Shown here: positions 23,659 through 34,691 of the stretch, one piece after another
Layout: the number at the start of each line of letters is the position of its first letter
Position numbering within the stretch: the stretch's first letter is position 1
Assembly (NCBI GenBank): GCA_011799875.1
Contig: CM022299.1
Coordinates: 29,849,996-29,913,995 of the forward strand
Reading direction: 5' to 3'
DNA: 64,000 nt
DNA from: Thinopyrum elongatum
Lineage: Eukaryota > Streptophyta > Magnoliopsida > Poales > Poaceae
Translations under genes and position numbers: made by a program
The notes under the pieces: generated by a model
Seen by the model: the letters and a program-made list of their open reading frames with translations, nothing else
What the model was told of the DNA's origin: nothing
Databases searched by the model: none

Positions 23659-24385
23659 TGAGGCGCGCCGGGCGCGTCGGCGGGGCGCGAGCTCAGGCGG
23701 CGGCGGGCGAGGGCGCATCGAGGAGGAGGAGGAGAGCGCGAGGGAAAAGGGGGGGGGGAGTGGGGGAAGGAATGGCGAGAGGGGGGTGGGTGGGGGGTAG
23801 ACGGCTAGGGTTCGGCCCGAGCGGGAGGTATGGGCCAGGGGTGGGGAGTGGGCCGGCCTGGGTGGTGGCCTGTGGCCAGCTGGCCACGGCCTAGTTGGTC
23901 CGGGGGGGCTTTTCCTTTTTTACTTTTTTTTATATATTATTTATTTTCCTTTTCTGTTTTCTCTTTTATTTTTATTCCAAAAGACTTTTGTAAAATATGA
24001 GACTTGCTCCATTATTTACAGTGCATTATCTGTCACTGCTAGAAATTGGTTTGGGGTCCATATCTTTTTGTTTGGATTTTATTTAAATTGAAAAAGGATT
24101 GAATAGTGCTATGTTGCTGCTATTTCTAGTTGTTCGAGTCCTTTTACAATTTCAACTAATGTTGCAATCATTTTTACAAATGCTATGGGAATATTTGCAA
24201 CATGAGGCACATTTTGGTTTTCTAGTTTGAACAACTTTTATTTCCCACTTTAGTTTAAATCTGAATTTTGACTTAGGAGTTGAAATGCATTATGATGCTA
24301 CTGATGATCATGCACTGTTAAGCTTGCTGACATGTCATTATCAAAAGTGATTACTGTAGTTAACCACCGGGGGTGTTACAAAAGC

Positions 24386-27300
24386 CCTCACGGCCTGATC
24401 CTCAAGCAACTTCTTCAAAAGCAGCTCCAACTCCCTCAGTTGCAAAGTCCTCAGCACCTGTGCATCTTGCCACATGCCAAAGGACTACTGGAATCTCAAT
24501 TGCTTCTGGAGTCTCTGCAGGTTCCTCAGCTCCACCTCAGTCTTCAACAGCTCCAACCTTGCTAAAGAAAAAGGCCACTGCTGGACGAGGCACAAGGCCA
24601 AGTCCTCACAAGAAGCAGGTCGCCTTTCAGGTTCCGTCAAGCGAAGACGAAGCTGATGATGAAGAATTAGCTGAGATCATCAGAGATCGACAACAAAGGG
24701 CCGCTAGTGCCAAAGGTAGTGATGTGCCCCTCATGTTGGATCCAAGGAAGATCCTTGATTTCATTGATCTATGGCACACGAACCCTAACACACCATTGCC
24801 TGAATTAAACCTCACTCCTGGTCGGACGACCTTCATAACTGAAGAGAAATGGAAATTTGAAAAGGCCAGGCAGGTGAAGAAGGCTCAGTACAAGAAGGAG
24901 CGTTTTCTGAAGAACAATGTTGTGAAAATGTCTCCTGAAGAACTTGTGACTATGCAGGCTGAGATCAAAGCACTCAGTGATGAATTTCACGCATACCATG
25001 CAGATTGGCTAGGTGCCAAAGTCAGATTCGTCAGAATGGCAAAGGGATTCACTCCAAATGTTGCAGCTTCATCACAACCCAAATTTCCTCAGACTGACAC
25101 ATTTGCTCAGCCTACTGAAGAACATTCAAGCACAGCTGATGAAAATCAAACTGTTGAAGAAAATGAAAGCACCAGGGCTGATAAAGAAATTCCAGTCTCT
25201 GAAGAAAATGCCAGGGCAACCACCAATGTTGCGCCTGAGGAGCAAACCAGGCCAGTTGATACATCTGCTACTGCGCCTGAGGAATCTGAACAAGCCAGGG
25301 CAACTGCATCAGTTGTGCCTGAAGAAATTCAACCAATTTCATCTGCTCCTCCTGCAAAGTCATCACAGATGAAAGATGTCCTTCCTTCTGCATCAGAAGT
25401 GAAGAAGACCAAAGCCGCAGAGAAGGCTGCGGTGAAGAAAAGGAAAGCATCTGCCTCCTCAGAGTCTTCAGCTCCCAAGAAAGTGAAGACTTTGACGAGC
25501 TCAACTGAAAACCCAATTGATGCTGTTCCAATATCAAGCATGCCATCAAAGGAGATTATTCCCTTTGGTGAGGAATATGCAATTCCAAGTAAATCTGATG
25601 AAGAAGATCCTTCTGCTGCTTCGACAGAGCAGTTGGATGAAGACATTGAAGTGGACAATATCACTTCAACTCCGTTGGTATCATCGCCCATGCCTCAGTT
25701 CACAGCTGAAGAGGCAGGCGTTGAGGAATTTGATGATAAAGATGAGGATGTGGATATTGGGTCTACAACTCCTATTCTGAATGATGACTTTTGGGAAAGT
25801 CATCACCCCAATTCACCTCCGACAACACCACTACATCAAGTTCCTCAGTCCCCTGTGCCAACTGAAGAAATTCATACTGGCTCTGATGAACCTCAATCTT
25901 CACTTCAATCTATTCCTGAAGAAGTTCCAGCCGCTAGTGCTGAAGAAATGGAGGCCAAGGCTGCTACTGATACAGCTACTGAAATTCCTCAGCCTCTGGC
26001 TCCAGTGGCTATACCTCAAGAGGCTGTGAAGACTTCAACTATAAATCTTTAGCCCAAGTCACAGAACCCTCACTCCAAGAAGCAGAAGTTCAATGCTGAA
26101 GATTTCTTCAATGAGCACATATTCTTCACTGACTACAATCCCTATGACTCTGCTCGACTTCGTCGCAAGCGCTTCTGGACTGCTAGCCAGATGAACTTCT
26201 ATTCCTCACTGTTGTTTGATAAGGACAAGATCTTTGATCATGAGCAAATTCCTCATGTGGATATGGAATCGCTGCCCTGCTTCACCCCAGTCCTCAGTGT
26301 TCTTCATGACGCTGGGTTACTCAACTTTTGCACCGATATCTGTGATTGGAATGAAGAACTCATTCTTCAATTCTTCGCCACGCTGCACATTACTGGAAAT
26401 GTTGATGATGTCAATTCATGGGTATTGGACTGGATGACCGATAATACTCATTTCAAAGCACCAGTCTCTGAATTGCTTCATGCCGTCCCAGTCAGTCCTC
26501 CCACTGAAGGTGCAAGGCTTCTCTATGTTGAACCTGAACTATCCGATCATCTGATGCAAGTGCTGATGAAGCCTTTGAAGCCAGGACAAGCTCCAAGGAC
26601 CAAATTCCTCGTCAAGGAATTGCTCTATGTTCCAAGGACAGTTTATCGCATTTTGACCAAAACCCTTAGTCCAATCAAGGGCCACAACTCTGATGACGAA
26701 GAGGTTGTTGGCATTATGAGGAATCTGTTGTTCAATATCATTCATGGTATTCCTATCAACTACCACGATTTCTTCATGAGGACTTTGGCCAATGCTGCTC
26801 TGTCACCTTTTGAGTTGAAGCCTTATGCTCCCTGGATCATGAAGTTCATCAGATCAAGGTCTTCAATTCATTATAAGGCTGACTTTCAAAATCATCTCAG
26901 CTATTTGCCCCCTATTGAAGTCCTCAAACTGACTATTTCCTCAACTGACGAGAAGGGCAAGGCTGCAGTTATTGATGAAGGTACTCGTCCATTGGATGGA
27001 CAATTTTGCAAAGCTACTTCATATTCCACCAATGATGACTCTGCAACACAAGATTCTGCCGCCAAAGCTTTAGAACATAATCCTCAAGCCATAGCTCTGC
27101 GTGTGATGACTGATCGTGAACTTCTCCTTAGTCTTCATCAGAAAGTTGATCGAAATCACAAGTGGGTCAAGCGTCAGTTTGGTGCAATTCTTCAGAACAT
27201 GACAGTCACTCAAAATACTGTGAAGAAGAATCACTACTACTTGCATGAAGTATTTGACCGCACTTGGGCTATTCTGTCTAATCTTTATAGTGCTGAAGAT

Positions 27301-27507
27301 CTCAATGAGATGGGATTCCAACAGGACTTTGACTGGTCTCAGCCACCTTCGAAGAAATTCAAGAAGGTCAAAGTTCCTCAGCTCGTCGCCAGTTCATATT
27401 CTTCATCGCGCGAGACGGATGAAGCTGAAGACTTGAACGACACCGTGGCAGGCCCTACTCCAACTGACAACCCCAACAACGCTGGCGCTCCTCCATCGAC
27501 ATCATGA
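24386..27507 (+). pseudogene. Extra Sirevirus ORF, C-terminal part, one internal stop
   Basis: This continues the frame of 5892-6498 after the gypsy insertion, making about 1242 codons in total. One in-frame TAG at 26050-26052 interrupts it. The first part is hydrophilic: Ser/Ala/Pro-rich, a basic KKAQYKKERFLKNN helix, a long acidic region with repeated ATEEN/APEE-like units, then nuclear-localisation-like clusters (VKKRKASASS). After the stop comes a folded-looking region (about 26150-27350) with FCTDICDWNEELILQFFATL and VNSWVLDWMTDN. Its W-rich layout resembles the putative plant transposon protein domain found in many grass retroelement ORFs (recalled, not searched). The C-terminus is basic, then low complexity. 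No membrane segment. Function unknown. Confidence 0.7.
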
Positions 27508-28030
27508 TGATATTCTTCAGGGGCGTTAGTCCTCATTTTTCGTCCCTTTTGGTCATTCGATGACAAAGGGGGAGAAATTTGAGTTAGTCTTCAAGTGGGT
27601 CTCTATATATGGGCAATTTTTCCTAAGTTACAACTCTCATTCTTCTGAAGTATTTGTTGGATCGAGTTGTAATCTTAAGTCCTATGGTGGTCTGATACTT
27701 TTGCTCTATTTTTCTGCATGCTATTTCCTCAATATGTTAATGCACGCATGCTGATTTACATCAGTCACCATATTCCATCATGCATTTCAAATTCTTCACA
27801 TCATATGTTAAATGCATGTATGAATTACAAGATATAGGGGGAGATCTCCATGATATTACGCTACAATGTGCATTTGCAATCCAAAGCAAAATCCTCAATA
27901 TGCACATCTTCAGGGGGAGTTCTTCTATATCTTGCAATCAAATTCTTCATTATTAGTATTTACACTTCATATGTTTATCCCCATTGAAAACTTAACCTAT
28001 ATTGTCATCAATCACCAAAAAGGGGGAGAT
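27508..28030 (+). other. 3' non-coding region with multiple polypurine tracts
   Basis: Four purine tracts occur: AAAGGGGGAGAA (about 27565), TAGGGGGAGAT (about 27836), CAGGGGGAGTT (about 27910) and AAAAGGGGGAGAT (28018-28030). The last directly abuts the 3' LTR and is the functional primer tract. Multiple tracts of this type are a described Sirevirus signature. Confidence 0.75.
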
Positions 28031-29536
28031 TGTAAGTGCATCTAGTGCCCCTTAGTGATTTTGGTGTATTGAAGACTTATAGGTTAAGGGACTAATGCGT
28101 TTGTGAGTGTACACAGGTTCTATAAGTCTATGAGGAGTTTGATATTTACGATGAAAGTCGACCCCTAAAAATGAATGTCTTCAACTGAAGACTTTGGTTT
28201 TCTTGAAGACTTTGAAAGTGGAGAAATTGGTGTGACCCTGAAGACTTGATATTCATGCGAGGATTATGAAGCGTGAAGACTTTTGTTTTCGTAGTTTCAT
28301 TTTCTTCTTCTTGAGTCATAGGAAACACGGTACTATTAAAGGGGGTCGAGGTAAAACTAAGGAAAAGTTTCCAAGTGATGCTCATCTCAAAATCCTACAC
28401 CAACCCAATCCTTTCGAGTGAAGCCATTGGAAATCTCATACAGTTCAGTCAATTTCTTCAGTGACAGAGACGAAGTTCTTCTGTTCTCTGAGGAATTTGT
28501 TCTGACTGAGGAGTTAGGAATTCGCCAGTGCGGATTGCCTACAAGTGAGGAACATGATAGCCCTGAGGAATTTGATACTCAAATTTCCGACCGTTGCTGT
28601 GCTACGCGCCAGCTGTCCAAATATCCTACCCACCTAACGGTCATATCATTGAAGGGCATTTATGTCTTATCATGTCGGGCTGCTCCCTAGGCTATAAATA
28701 GCCGCCCCCTACAACCACTAGCTGGTTGGCTGCTCCGAGAGATAGATTAACACTTGTCATTTAGAGCATCCCATCCTCCGAGGACTTTGAGCGAAAATCA
28801 TCAAGTGAGGAAAAACCCAAAAACCCAAACACCTACAAACCCAAAGTGATTGAGAATCACCGAAGAAATTATTCCTGTGTGGAACCGACGCTTGTTACCT
28901 TTGAGGACTGTGCATCCTCTAGACGGTTAGGCGTCATGGTCTAGAGCATCCAAGAGGAAATTGTGGATCGCCGAGTGACCGAGTCTGTGAAGGTTTGGAA
29001 GTCACCTGAAGACTTACCACGAGTGATTGGGCGAGGTCTGTGTGACCTTAGCTCAAGGAGAATACGGTGAGGACTGTGTGTCTGGGACTGTGTGTCCTCA
29101 GGTTTAAATACCTAGCCGCTCCAACCAGACGTACAACTGTCACAGCAGTTGGAACTGGTCTACCAAATCATTGTCTTCACCGAGCTACTGGTTCTATTTC
29201 CTCAACTCTTTCATTTCCTCATTCATGTGTTGATTTACTTGCTCGTTACTGTGTGAAGACTTTGACTGAAGACTTTCTCAATTTCCTCAATCCTATTTCT
29301 TCAGTCAATTAGTCTTCAGCCTGCTTATCCTGTGTTTCACGCTACCTGTACTCTGTGCCTATTTCATTTCATCATGATGACTGTTCTTATGCCATGTTAT
29401 GTTTGCATCTCAGTACCTATTCCGCTGCTAAGTAGTTCGTTACTTAGGAATTTTCTCACCGTGAAATTCCTCAGTGACGAATTGGTAAAAATCGCCTATT
29501 CACTCCCCCTCTAGTCGATATATCGCTCTTTCAACA
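28031..29536 (+). repeat. Sirevirus 3' LTR
   Basis: From TGTAAGTGCATC to CTCTTTCAACA, 1506 bases, right after the terminal polypurine tract. It is rich in GAAGACTT/TTCCTCA motifs. The base pairs after it, TAATC (29537-29541), would be the target duplication, but the partner copy is outside the window. Confidence 0.85.
28692..28700 (+). promoter_or_regulatory. TATA box of the Sirevirus LTR
   Basis: GGCTATAAATAGCCGCC, a strong plant TATA box about 660 bases into the LTR. It marks the U3/R region. Confidence 0.65.
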
Positions 29537-29583
29537 TAATCTTTTTTAGACATTAACTGTTTTTAATCTTCATCTCTATTTAG

Positions 29584-29902
29584 GCACTAACACATGGAGA
29601 AAAAGGTATAAAAAATCGATGGTTCAAGAAGCACCGGGATTTTCTCATATCTCATGACAAATCGATGGTTGAAGACAGTAAAGCTGGAAGGATATGCATC
29701 CAACAGTGCAAACACTAACTTTGTCACATTCTTCATGTTGAATGCGAGGGCGCTATTGTCCGTGAGGATTAAGTTTTTCAACAAGAAATTTCTCACGGAA
29801 CTGTATGTGGAACAGCATAAAAAGAAGTTTCAGGTGGACCTAAGGGCTTCTGATCATGCTCGGCTTATATTTACAACAACTTGTCGTCATCATGGGCAGT
29901 AG
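29584..29902 (+). pseudogene. Last exon of an F-box/LRR (FBD-domain) gene, frameshifted relic
   Basis: After an acceptor-like CTCTATTTAG, one frame reads HRDFLISHDKSMVED. A second frame then takes over from about 29670 with LKTVKLEGYASNSANTNFVT, FFMLNARALLSVRIKF and DLRASDHARLIFTTTCRHH, ending at TAG 29900-29902. This is the C-terminal FBD pattern of grass F-box/LRR proteins (substrate receptors of SCF ubiquitin ligases). A frame change is needed to join the two parts, so the exon is degenerate. Earlier exons are not present; the Sirevirus lies directly upstream, apparently inside the preceding intron. The true 5' part may lie left of the window. Family assignment is from pattern recognition. 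Confidence 0.6.
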
Positions 29903-30142
29903 AATTATTGTACTGGGATCTTGATTTTATGGTTCGGACCGATCCATTTGATTGTGACTGCCAAAAACTTTGGTTGAGTTAGATGTTATTGCCCTGTTCA
30001 ATCCGGGTTATGTGTAAACCTGATGAACAATTAATCCTCGTGCTTTTGTACCTTTTGTAAAATGGAGTTAGACACTGTTGCCCTTTTCAACTAGGGTTTG
30101 ACCCACATTTTCTTTCATACTGGGCGTCTGTGTTCCTATAGG
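29903..30142 (+). other. Probable 3' UTR and downstream flank of the F-box relic
   Basis: No coding signal. T-rich sequence directly after the stop codon, with no clear repeat structure. Confidence 0.35.
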
Positions 30143-30255
30143 TACTACCTCTGTCATGGTTTATTCTTTATTGGCCCCCTTCGTATTTTGTAGTACCAAA
30201 CTTTGACCTTAGATTTAACTAAGAATATATTAATGCATGTCATCGAAAATAATAT
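30143..30255. mobile_element. Stowaway-like (Tc1/Mariner) MITE fragment
   Basis: Starts at a TA followed by CTACCTCTGTCATGGTTTAT, resembling the CTCCCTCCGTC start of Triticeae Stowaway elements. An ACTTTGACCTTAGATTTAAC body typical of them follows. The other terminus is missing. Confidence 0.45.
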
Positions 30256-30318
30256 TGTTGGATGGCTATTCCCGGCTATGTTCATCTGCTATATGCAATA
30301 ATTTTGCATGTGCTTGCT

Positions 30319-30435
30319 CGCCGTTTAGGCGGCCGCAGCGCGCTCTACGCGCGTGCCTCCGCGCGCTCTACGCGCCGTTTAGGCGCCCTCGGGTCGCGTC
30401 CCTCTGCGCGCTCTACTCGCCATTTAGGCGCCAAG
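30319..30435. repeat. GC-rich short tandem repeat, about 50-base period
   Basis: Three copies of CGCC(G/A)TTTAGGCG at about 30319, 30372 and 30418, separated by GCGCGCTCTACGCG-type sequence. The core is itself palindromic. Confidence 0.6.
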
Positions 30436-30514
30436 TCTCGCTCGGGTCGTGTCGTCCCTCCACGCGTGCTCTGCTGGTGGTTGGGGAAGCTTTAGTTATT
30501 TGATCTTAGATTAT

Positions 30515-30574
30515 GTTAATTAATTATACCTCCAGAGCCGGAATCATCTGGCTCTGGAGGTATAATTAATTAAC
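30515..30574. repeat. Perfect inverted repeat (24-25 bp arms, 10-base loop)
   Basis: Arms 30516-30539 and 30550-30573 are exact complements, one more G-C pair extends them, and imperfect pairing continues outward. The loop is GGAATCATCT. No flanking target duplication was recognised. Confidence 0.9.
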
Positions 30575-30829
30575 CTAAACTATGATCTCCGGCGCCCGTT
30601 CCCGTCGCGCAACTCCATCCTGTCGTCGGCCGTTGGGAGTATGCTGGTATGTGTGGGTAATTAACTAGCTAGCAAGTGGATCAGTAGTGAGTCGCCGCCG
30701 GTGGCCATTGCTGTGGTTATTTATAGCTAGCCTTCGCTGGAGTGCGGGAAGACTTGAGCACACAACCCGACAACCATATGCGTTGTCACGTGTTACCGGA
30801 CACGTGTTAACATAAGGAAACATATGTGT

Positions 30830-31526
30830 AACCTACTAATCATCGCACACGAGTACTCGCACACGCATCGTGTGCGATACTCCTAGCCATCGCAAGCAAC
30901 TAGTATGCATTTTCAAAGTTTTTAGTACACACATAATCGCACACGAATTAACTCAAGTAACCGTGTGTGTTATATTTTCTCATCGCAAACAGTTCATCCG
31001 AGTGGGCTGTTTGCCGCGTATCACACACATCTTGTTTACACGAATCATTTGTGTTTTTTTGGCTCATCGCAAACAGTTCATCTATGTGAACTATCTGTCG
31101 CATATCACACACATCTTGTTAAGTTGAACCATTTCTGTTGTGTTCCCTAATCAAACACAGTTCGTCCGAGTGAACCGTATGCCGTATATCACACACACCT
31201 TGATCTGGCTGACCGTTTCTGTTGCATTCCCTAATAGCCAATAGTTCATCAGAGCAAACTATATGACGTATATCGCACACACATTGATATGGCTGCCCGT
31301 TTGTGTTGTTCTGTCTAATCGCAAACAGTTCGTATGGATCAACCATATGCCCCGCATCACACACATAACTAAAATGTGAACCGTGTTTGATGTCTCCACC
31401 ATCACAAACATTTTGCATCTTTTTTGATGGTTTTTTTACATCCCCGTTTATGATTAATGCATCACACACAGTTTCGTCAAAGGGTCTCTGATCGTAGTGT
31501 CGCGTTAGCAGCATCCTGCAGTAGTG
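30830..31526. mobile_element. CACTA element, right-end fragment
   Basis: Ends in CATCCTGCAGTAGTG at 31526, the complement of CACTACTGCAGGATG. It carries many copies of the CGCACAC / CAAACAGTTCGT subterminal motif. The last 200 bases closely match the right end of the complete CACTA at 58160-58355. A matching left end was not found, so the copy is truncated or deleted. Confidence 0.75.
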
Positions 31527-31941
31527 CATGGTGGCGATGGGAGACGGGGTACGCGGTGATGACTACATCTAGGGTGGTGGATGTGGCATGGCTGCGCAGA
31601 TGGGAGAGGAAGGGTGGACGACGAAGACTGTTCGGGCCTGGGAAATGGTGGACGGATACGGGAGGAGGGCACTGGATTTTGTCGACTTGGTCCTTTTGGT
31701 ACAAATTGATGTGGGTCTGGCCTGTCTGGTCCGAGGACATGGATGCGCGCGAGCGTGCCCGGGCCTTCCCTTATCAGCCCCAGATTTGGGTTGGATATGA
31801 GGGGTGTCGGTCAGCCCGGCCGTATAGGGCAGCTACGAGGAGCCCATCTTGGTCGTATTTTTTGACCGGTTAACCCGGCCATACGCCCAGGCGTAGGGCG
31901 GTTTCGGGAGCCTGGTTATGCCTGCAAGCCAAATAGGGTGG
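31527..31941. other. Unassigned stretch
   Basis: Moderately GC-rich sequence between the CACTA fragment and a gypsy LTR. Short frames only; nothing recognised. Confidence 0.4.
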
Positions 31942-33367
31942 TGTAACACTTCCGTGGAAGTATCCCAATTAGTGGTCGTCCCAACAAAGAGCGAAGGTGA
32001 GTATTTATGTTAGCGCTTCTGTCACACACAAGGTGTCACAATCCTCGTGTGAAGTAACTACTGGTGCTTCTACAAATATTGTTACTGTCCTAGTAGACTG
32101 ATAAGCCAGAATGATAATGATGAAAGGTTGGTAATAACAATAGTAAAAACACCTAGAAATAAATAACATAAATAAACATGAAAGTAGGGTTGTGATTCCT
32201 ACAATGGAGAGATTATGTACGGAGAGAATTCAGCACATGGTAAAGATATATTTCAACTGTGCCAATGCGATGGTATTACCAGTTACCTTGTATTGTAACT
32301 CATAGTATTTGATATGTGTCTTCGGTAGGCGGATCACCCTAGAGTTATGAAACTCCTCCTTGTGGGATTACATTTCATTATATGGTCCCGCTTCGCCGTT
32401 GCCACAGAGTGGTCACCTCCACAATTAAGGTCCTCAGACTGGAACCAAGCATTATGTTTCGTGGATCAACATTATCTCATCTTTTCTCTGGTCCTCATAG
32501 ATATCTCAACCTGTCACGTCAGAGATCACAGATTCCCTAAACAATATGTGTTACCTGTGTAGTTTTTGAGATCTTGTTGGTTGGGCCCTTAAATTGGTCA
32601 ACACACATAGGGTTCACCATTGTATAACAACTTACTAAACAGATCATAAAACTAAAAACACAAATGGTGACATATAGATCTGGCATGAATGAATCTTACC
32701 ACTCACCTACATCCCCCATGCCTATGGTGGATTACTCATGCATCATAAGAGAGAAACCAACCACAGCAGAGATTAAACCCTTGAAAACCATATCGATAAT
32801 AACATGAAGATCCACAATAAGATGAAATGAATGATTCAAAGTCTTAATCTCCATATGAGAATGAGTATAGTTACAACTTGTTCTCACAACTTGGAATTCT
32901 CTTACAATAGGGAAGGGTGAGATGATGATGGAGATGAAAGCACCAAAACTAAGAAAATATCAGAAGGTTCTTCCGATCTCCTCCTCTTCTGTTCCGGGCG
33001 TGGTCGCAGCGGCTAGGGTTCTCCTCCTCTCCTGGTCCCTCCATGAAAGTGTCTTGTATAGACATGGTGGGGCTGTTGGCACCTCATACAACTGCTCATA
33101 TGAGCGTTGGTGGTCGCATGGAAGGCCGTATTTTGCTCTGGTGCGCCTGGTGGCTTGGCTCTTCACAAGGAAGTTGCTTCATTTGACTTGATGCATAGCA
33201 ATCCTCCTTGGTTTCCCCCCATAATTGTGATTTCCTGCCAAACAATGGAAAAACAAATTTTCTTCTCTTTTGAAGGATTAGCATTAGAAATAACCGAGAA
33301 GTGGCAAAAATCCGGTGAAAACCAAATAAGAACCAGTAGAAAATGATCACAATTTTTCGAGCCATCA
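31942..33367 (-). repeat. LTR of the outer gypsy element
   Basis: TGTAACACTTCC...GAGCCATCA, 1426 bases, followed directly by ACTCCCCCAAGCTT. On the minus strand that is a polypurine tract, AAGCTTGGGGGAGT, adjoining LTR start TGATGGCTC. Confidence 0.75.
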
Positions 33368-34691
33368 ACTCCCCCAAGCTTAAAACTTGCTCGTCCCCGA
33401 GCAAATGAGAAATCAAGAGAATGGAATGGAGCTTAAATGATTAGAAAGAAGTTTTACCGGCTCAAGAAAATATGATGTATCCATCCTCACTTACCCTGCA
33501 ATTTCATTCAAGACAGAATTTGCATTTGAATAGCTGCACCTAAGTTCGTTGCCTAACCGCGTATAGTTTCCTATCACTAGTTATAATTTCTCAAACCAAA
33601 ATTTTCATGTTTAACCAAGTGTTGGGAAGGCAAAAGCATTTCTCTCAATGATATGGAAATTCTTTTTAGGTTCTTTGAAAAACATATGCACTTACGAGTT
33701 TCGAAAGTGAAGGGAGCAAAGAATTCAAACATTTCATTTAAACCCATAATTACCTCCTAGTCATGGCTCTCAAACACTACTCTCAATTATTATTCTTTGG
33801 AACTTTAACTTTCAGTGATGGGGTTATGCAAAAATTTACCATATGCAATATGGTTCCATTGTGGCTTAATTTTGTGCACTATGGATCAAGAAGGGTTGTC
33901 TCTTTTGAGCTCAGCGATCAATGCATTTATTTACCTCATACAACCATATTTGGAGAAGGTCGATCATTTACCATTCAATCTCCAAATCTGTGGCAGCGTC
34001 ACAGTTACGCAAATTATCTCAACATATAGCAACAGGAAATAAAGCCAGCCAGAAGGTGAAACCCCATGCTTTTAGTATCGTAAATAAATTTTGGCATAAC
34101 CTGAATCACTTCAAATATTCATTCCTCCGAATAACTCTATCAATAGGTGCTATCAAGACAATCAAATTTAGTACTATGGAGTTGAAGTGCTTGAGTGCAT
34201 GTTCTCTTCAGAAATCGGAGCCCCTAAGTTTTTCTTTTGGAGTTCCTTTAAGAGCAAAATCATGCTTCACAACAAGGTTTCACTAGCAAAATTTGAAGTT
34301 GGGAGTTATGAGTAAATGATATTCAACTAACAAGGGGAACGAAACTTAGGTGCAGCCAGCCAAATGAAAATTCTTTCTTAAATAAAATTGCGAGACAAGG
34401 GATTATGCATATATTATACCTTCTCGTGTTGGCTCACTTCCTCTCTTAGTCAATTCTCTGCTTCATTTTCTTCTTTTCCAACTTGCTAGTGGTGAACAAA
34501 TATGTGGGCTTGAAGAGATAAAGACACAAACAAAGAGAATTACAACAAAGAAAAAGCAAAATTTGATGTACAAATTAATTATGCAAACTGAAATAAACAT
34601 GCTAACAACAGAAAAAGAAGAAAAATAATATGCATGCATAGATAACTAGGGGATGAGTCCCCCAAGCTTAGACTCTTGGCCTACTCTCTAG
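33368..34691 (-). other. 3' non-coding part of the outer gypsy element
   Basis: No supported gene. A second CCCCCAAGCTT motif lies at about 34661. AT-rich throughout. Confidence 0.5.

Larger units (their letters stand above)
6499..24380 (-). mobile_element. Chromodomain Ty3/gypsy insertion (Tekay-like), assembled as a duplicated composite
   Basis: The insert is bounded by TGTGACGCCCCC at 6499 and GGGGTGTTACA at 24380, flanked by AAAGC at 6494-6498 and 24381-24385. It lies on the minus strand: a PBS matching initiator tRNA-Met sits beside the LTR at 20634, and integrase with a chromodomain reads leftwards. The assembled order is LTR A (6499-10827), internal copy 1 (10828-13271), LTR B fragment (13272-14034), junction plus copied Sirevirus flank (14035-14237), LTR C (14238-18149), internal copy 2 (18150-20633), LTR D (20634-24380). 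Gag, protease and most of RT are missing from both internal copies. The composite order is suspect; see findings. Confidence 0.9.
20634..24380 (-). repeat. Gypsy LTR D (5' LTR of the minus-strand element)
   Basis: TGTGACGCC...GGTGTTACA, about 3.75 kb. Close to LTR A over its first 680 bases. At about 21319 it loses the 1.27 kb corresponding to LTR A 7185-8455 and has an 80-base AT-rich filler instead, then three G-tract units. It also contains a segment of about 1.07 kb (22587-23658) absent from LTRs A and C. Confidence 0.85.
1..29536 (+). mobile_element. Maximus-like Ty1/copia Sirevirus, 5' part outside the window
   Basis: Domain order protease, integrase, RT, RNase H identifies Ty1/copia. 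Sirevirus features are a long gag with a coiled-coil region, a very long extra ORF after pol, several polypurine tracts before the 3' LTR, and an LTR of about 1.5 kb opening TGTAAGTGCATCTAG directly after AAGGGGGAGAT. The 5' LTR and start of gag lie left of base 1. The element is interrupted by a chromodomain gypsy insertion at 6499-24380. Pol has two in-frame nonsense codons and an internal deletion, so the copy cannot be autonomous. The name Maximus comes from memory of Triticeae families and was not checked against a library. Confidence 0.85.

Noticed and set aside
29654..29902. Stand-alone small protein from the Met at 29654
   Set aside because: The Met lies in the middle of an FBD-type exon and the frame changes just upstream; a relic exon is the better reading.
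30301..31526. CRISPR-like array of short repeats
   Set aside because: The repeats are CACTA subterminal motifs with irregular spacing in a plant genome; no CRISPR features.
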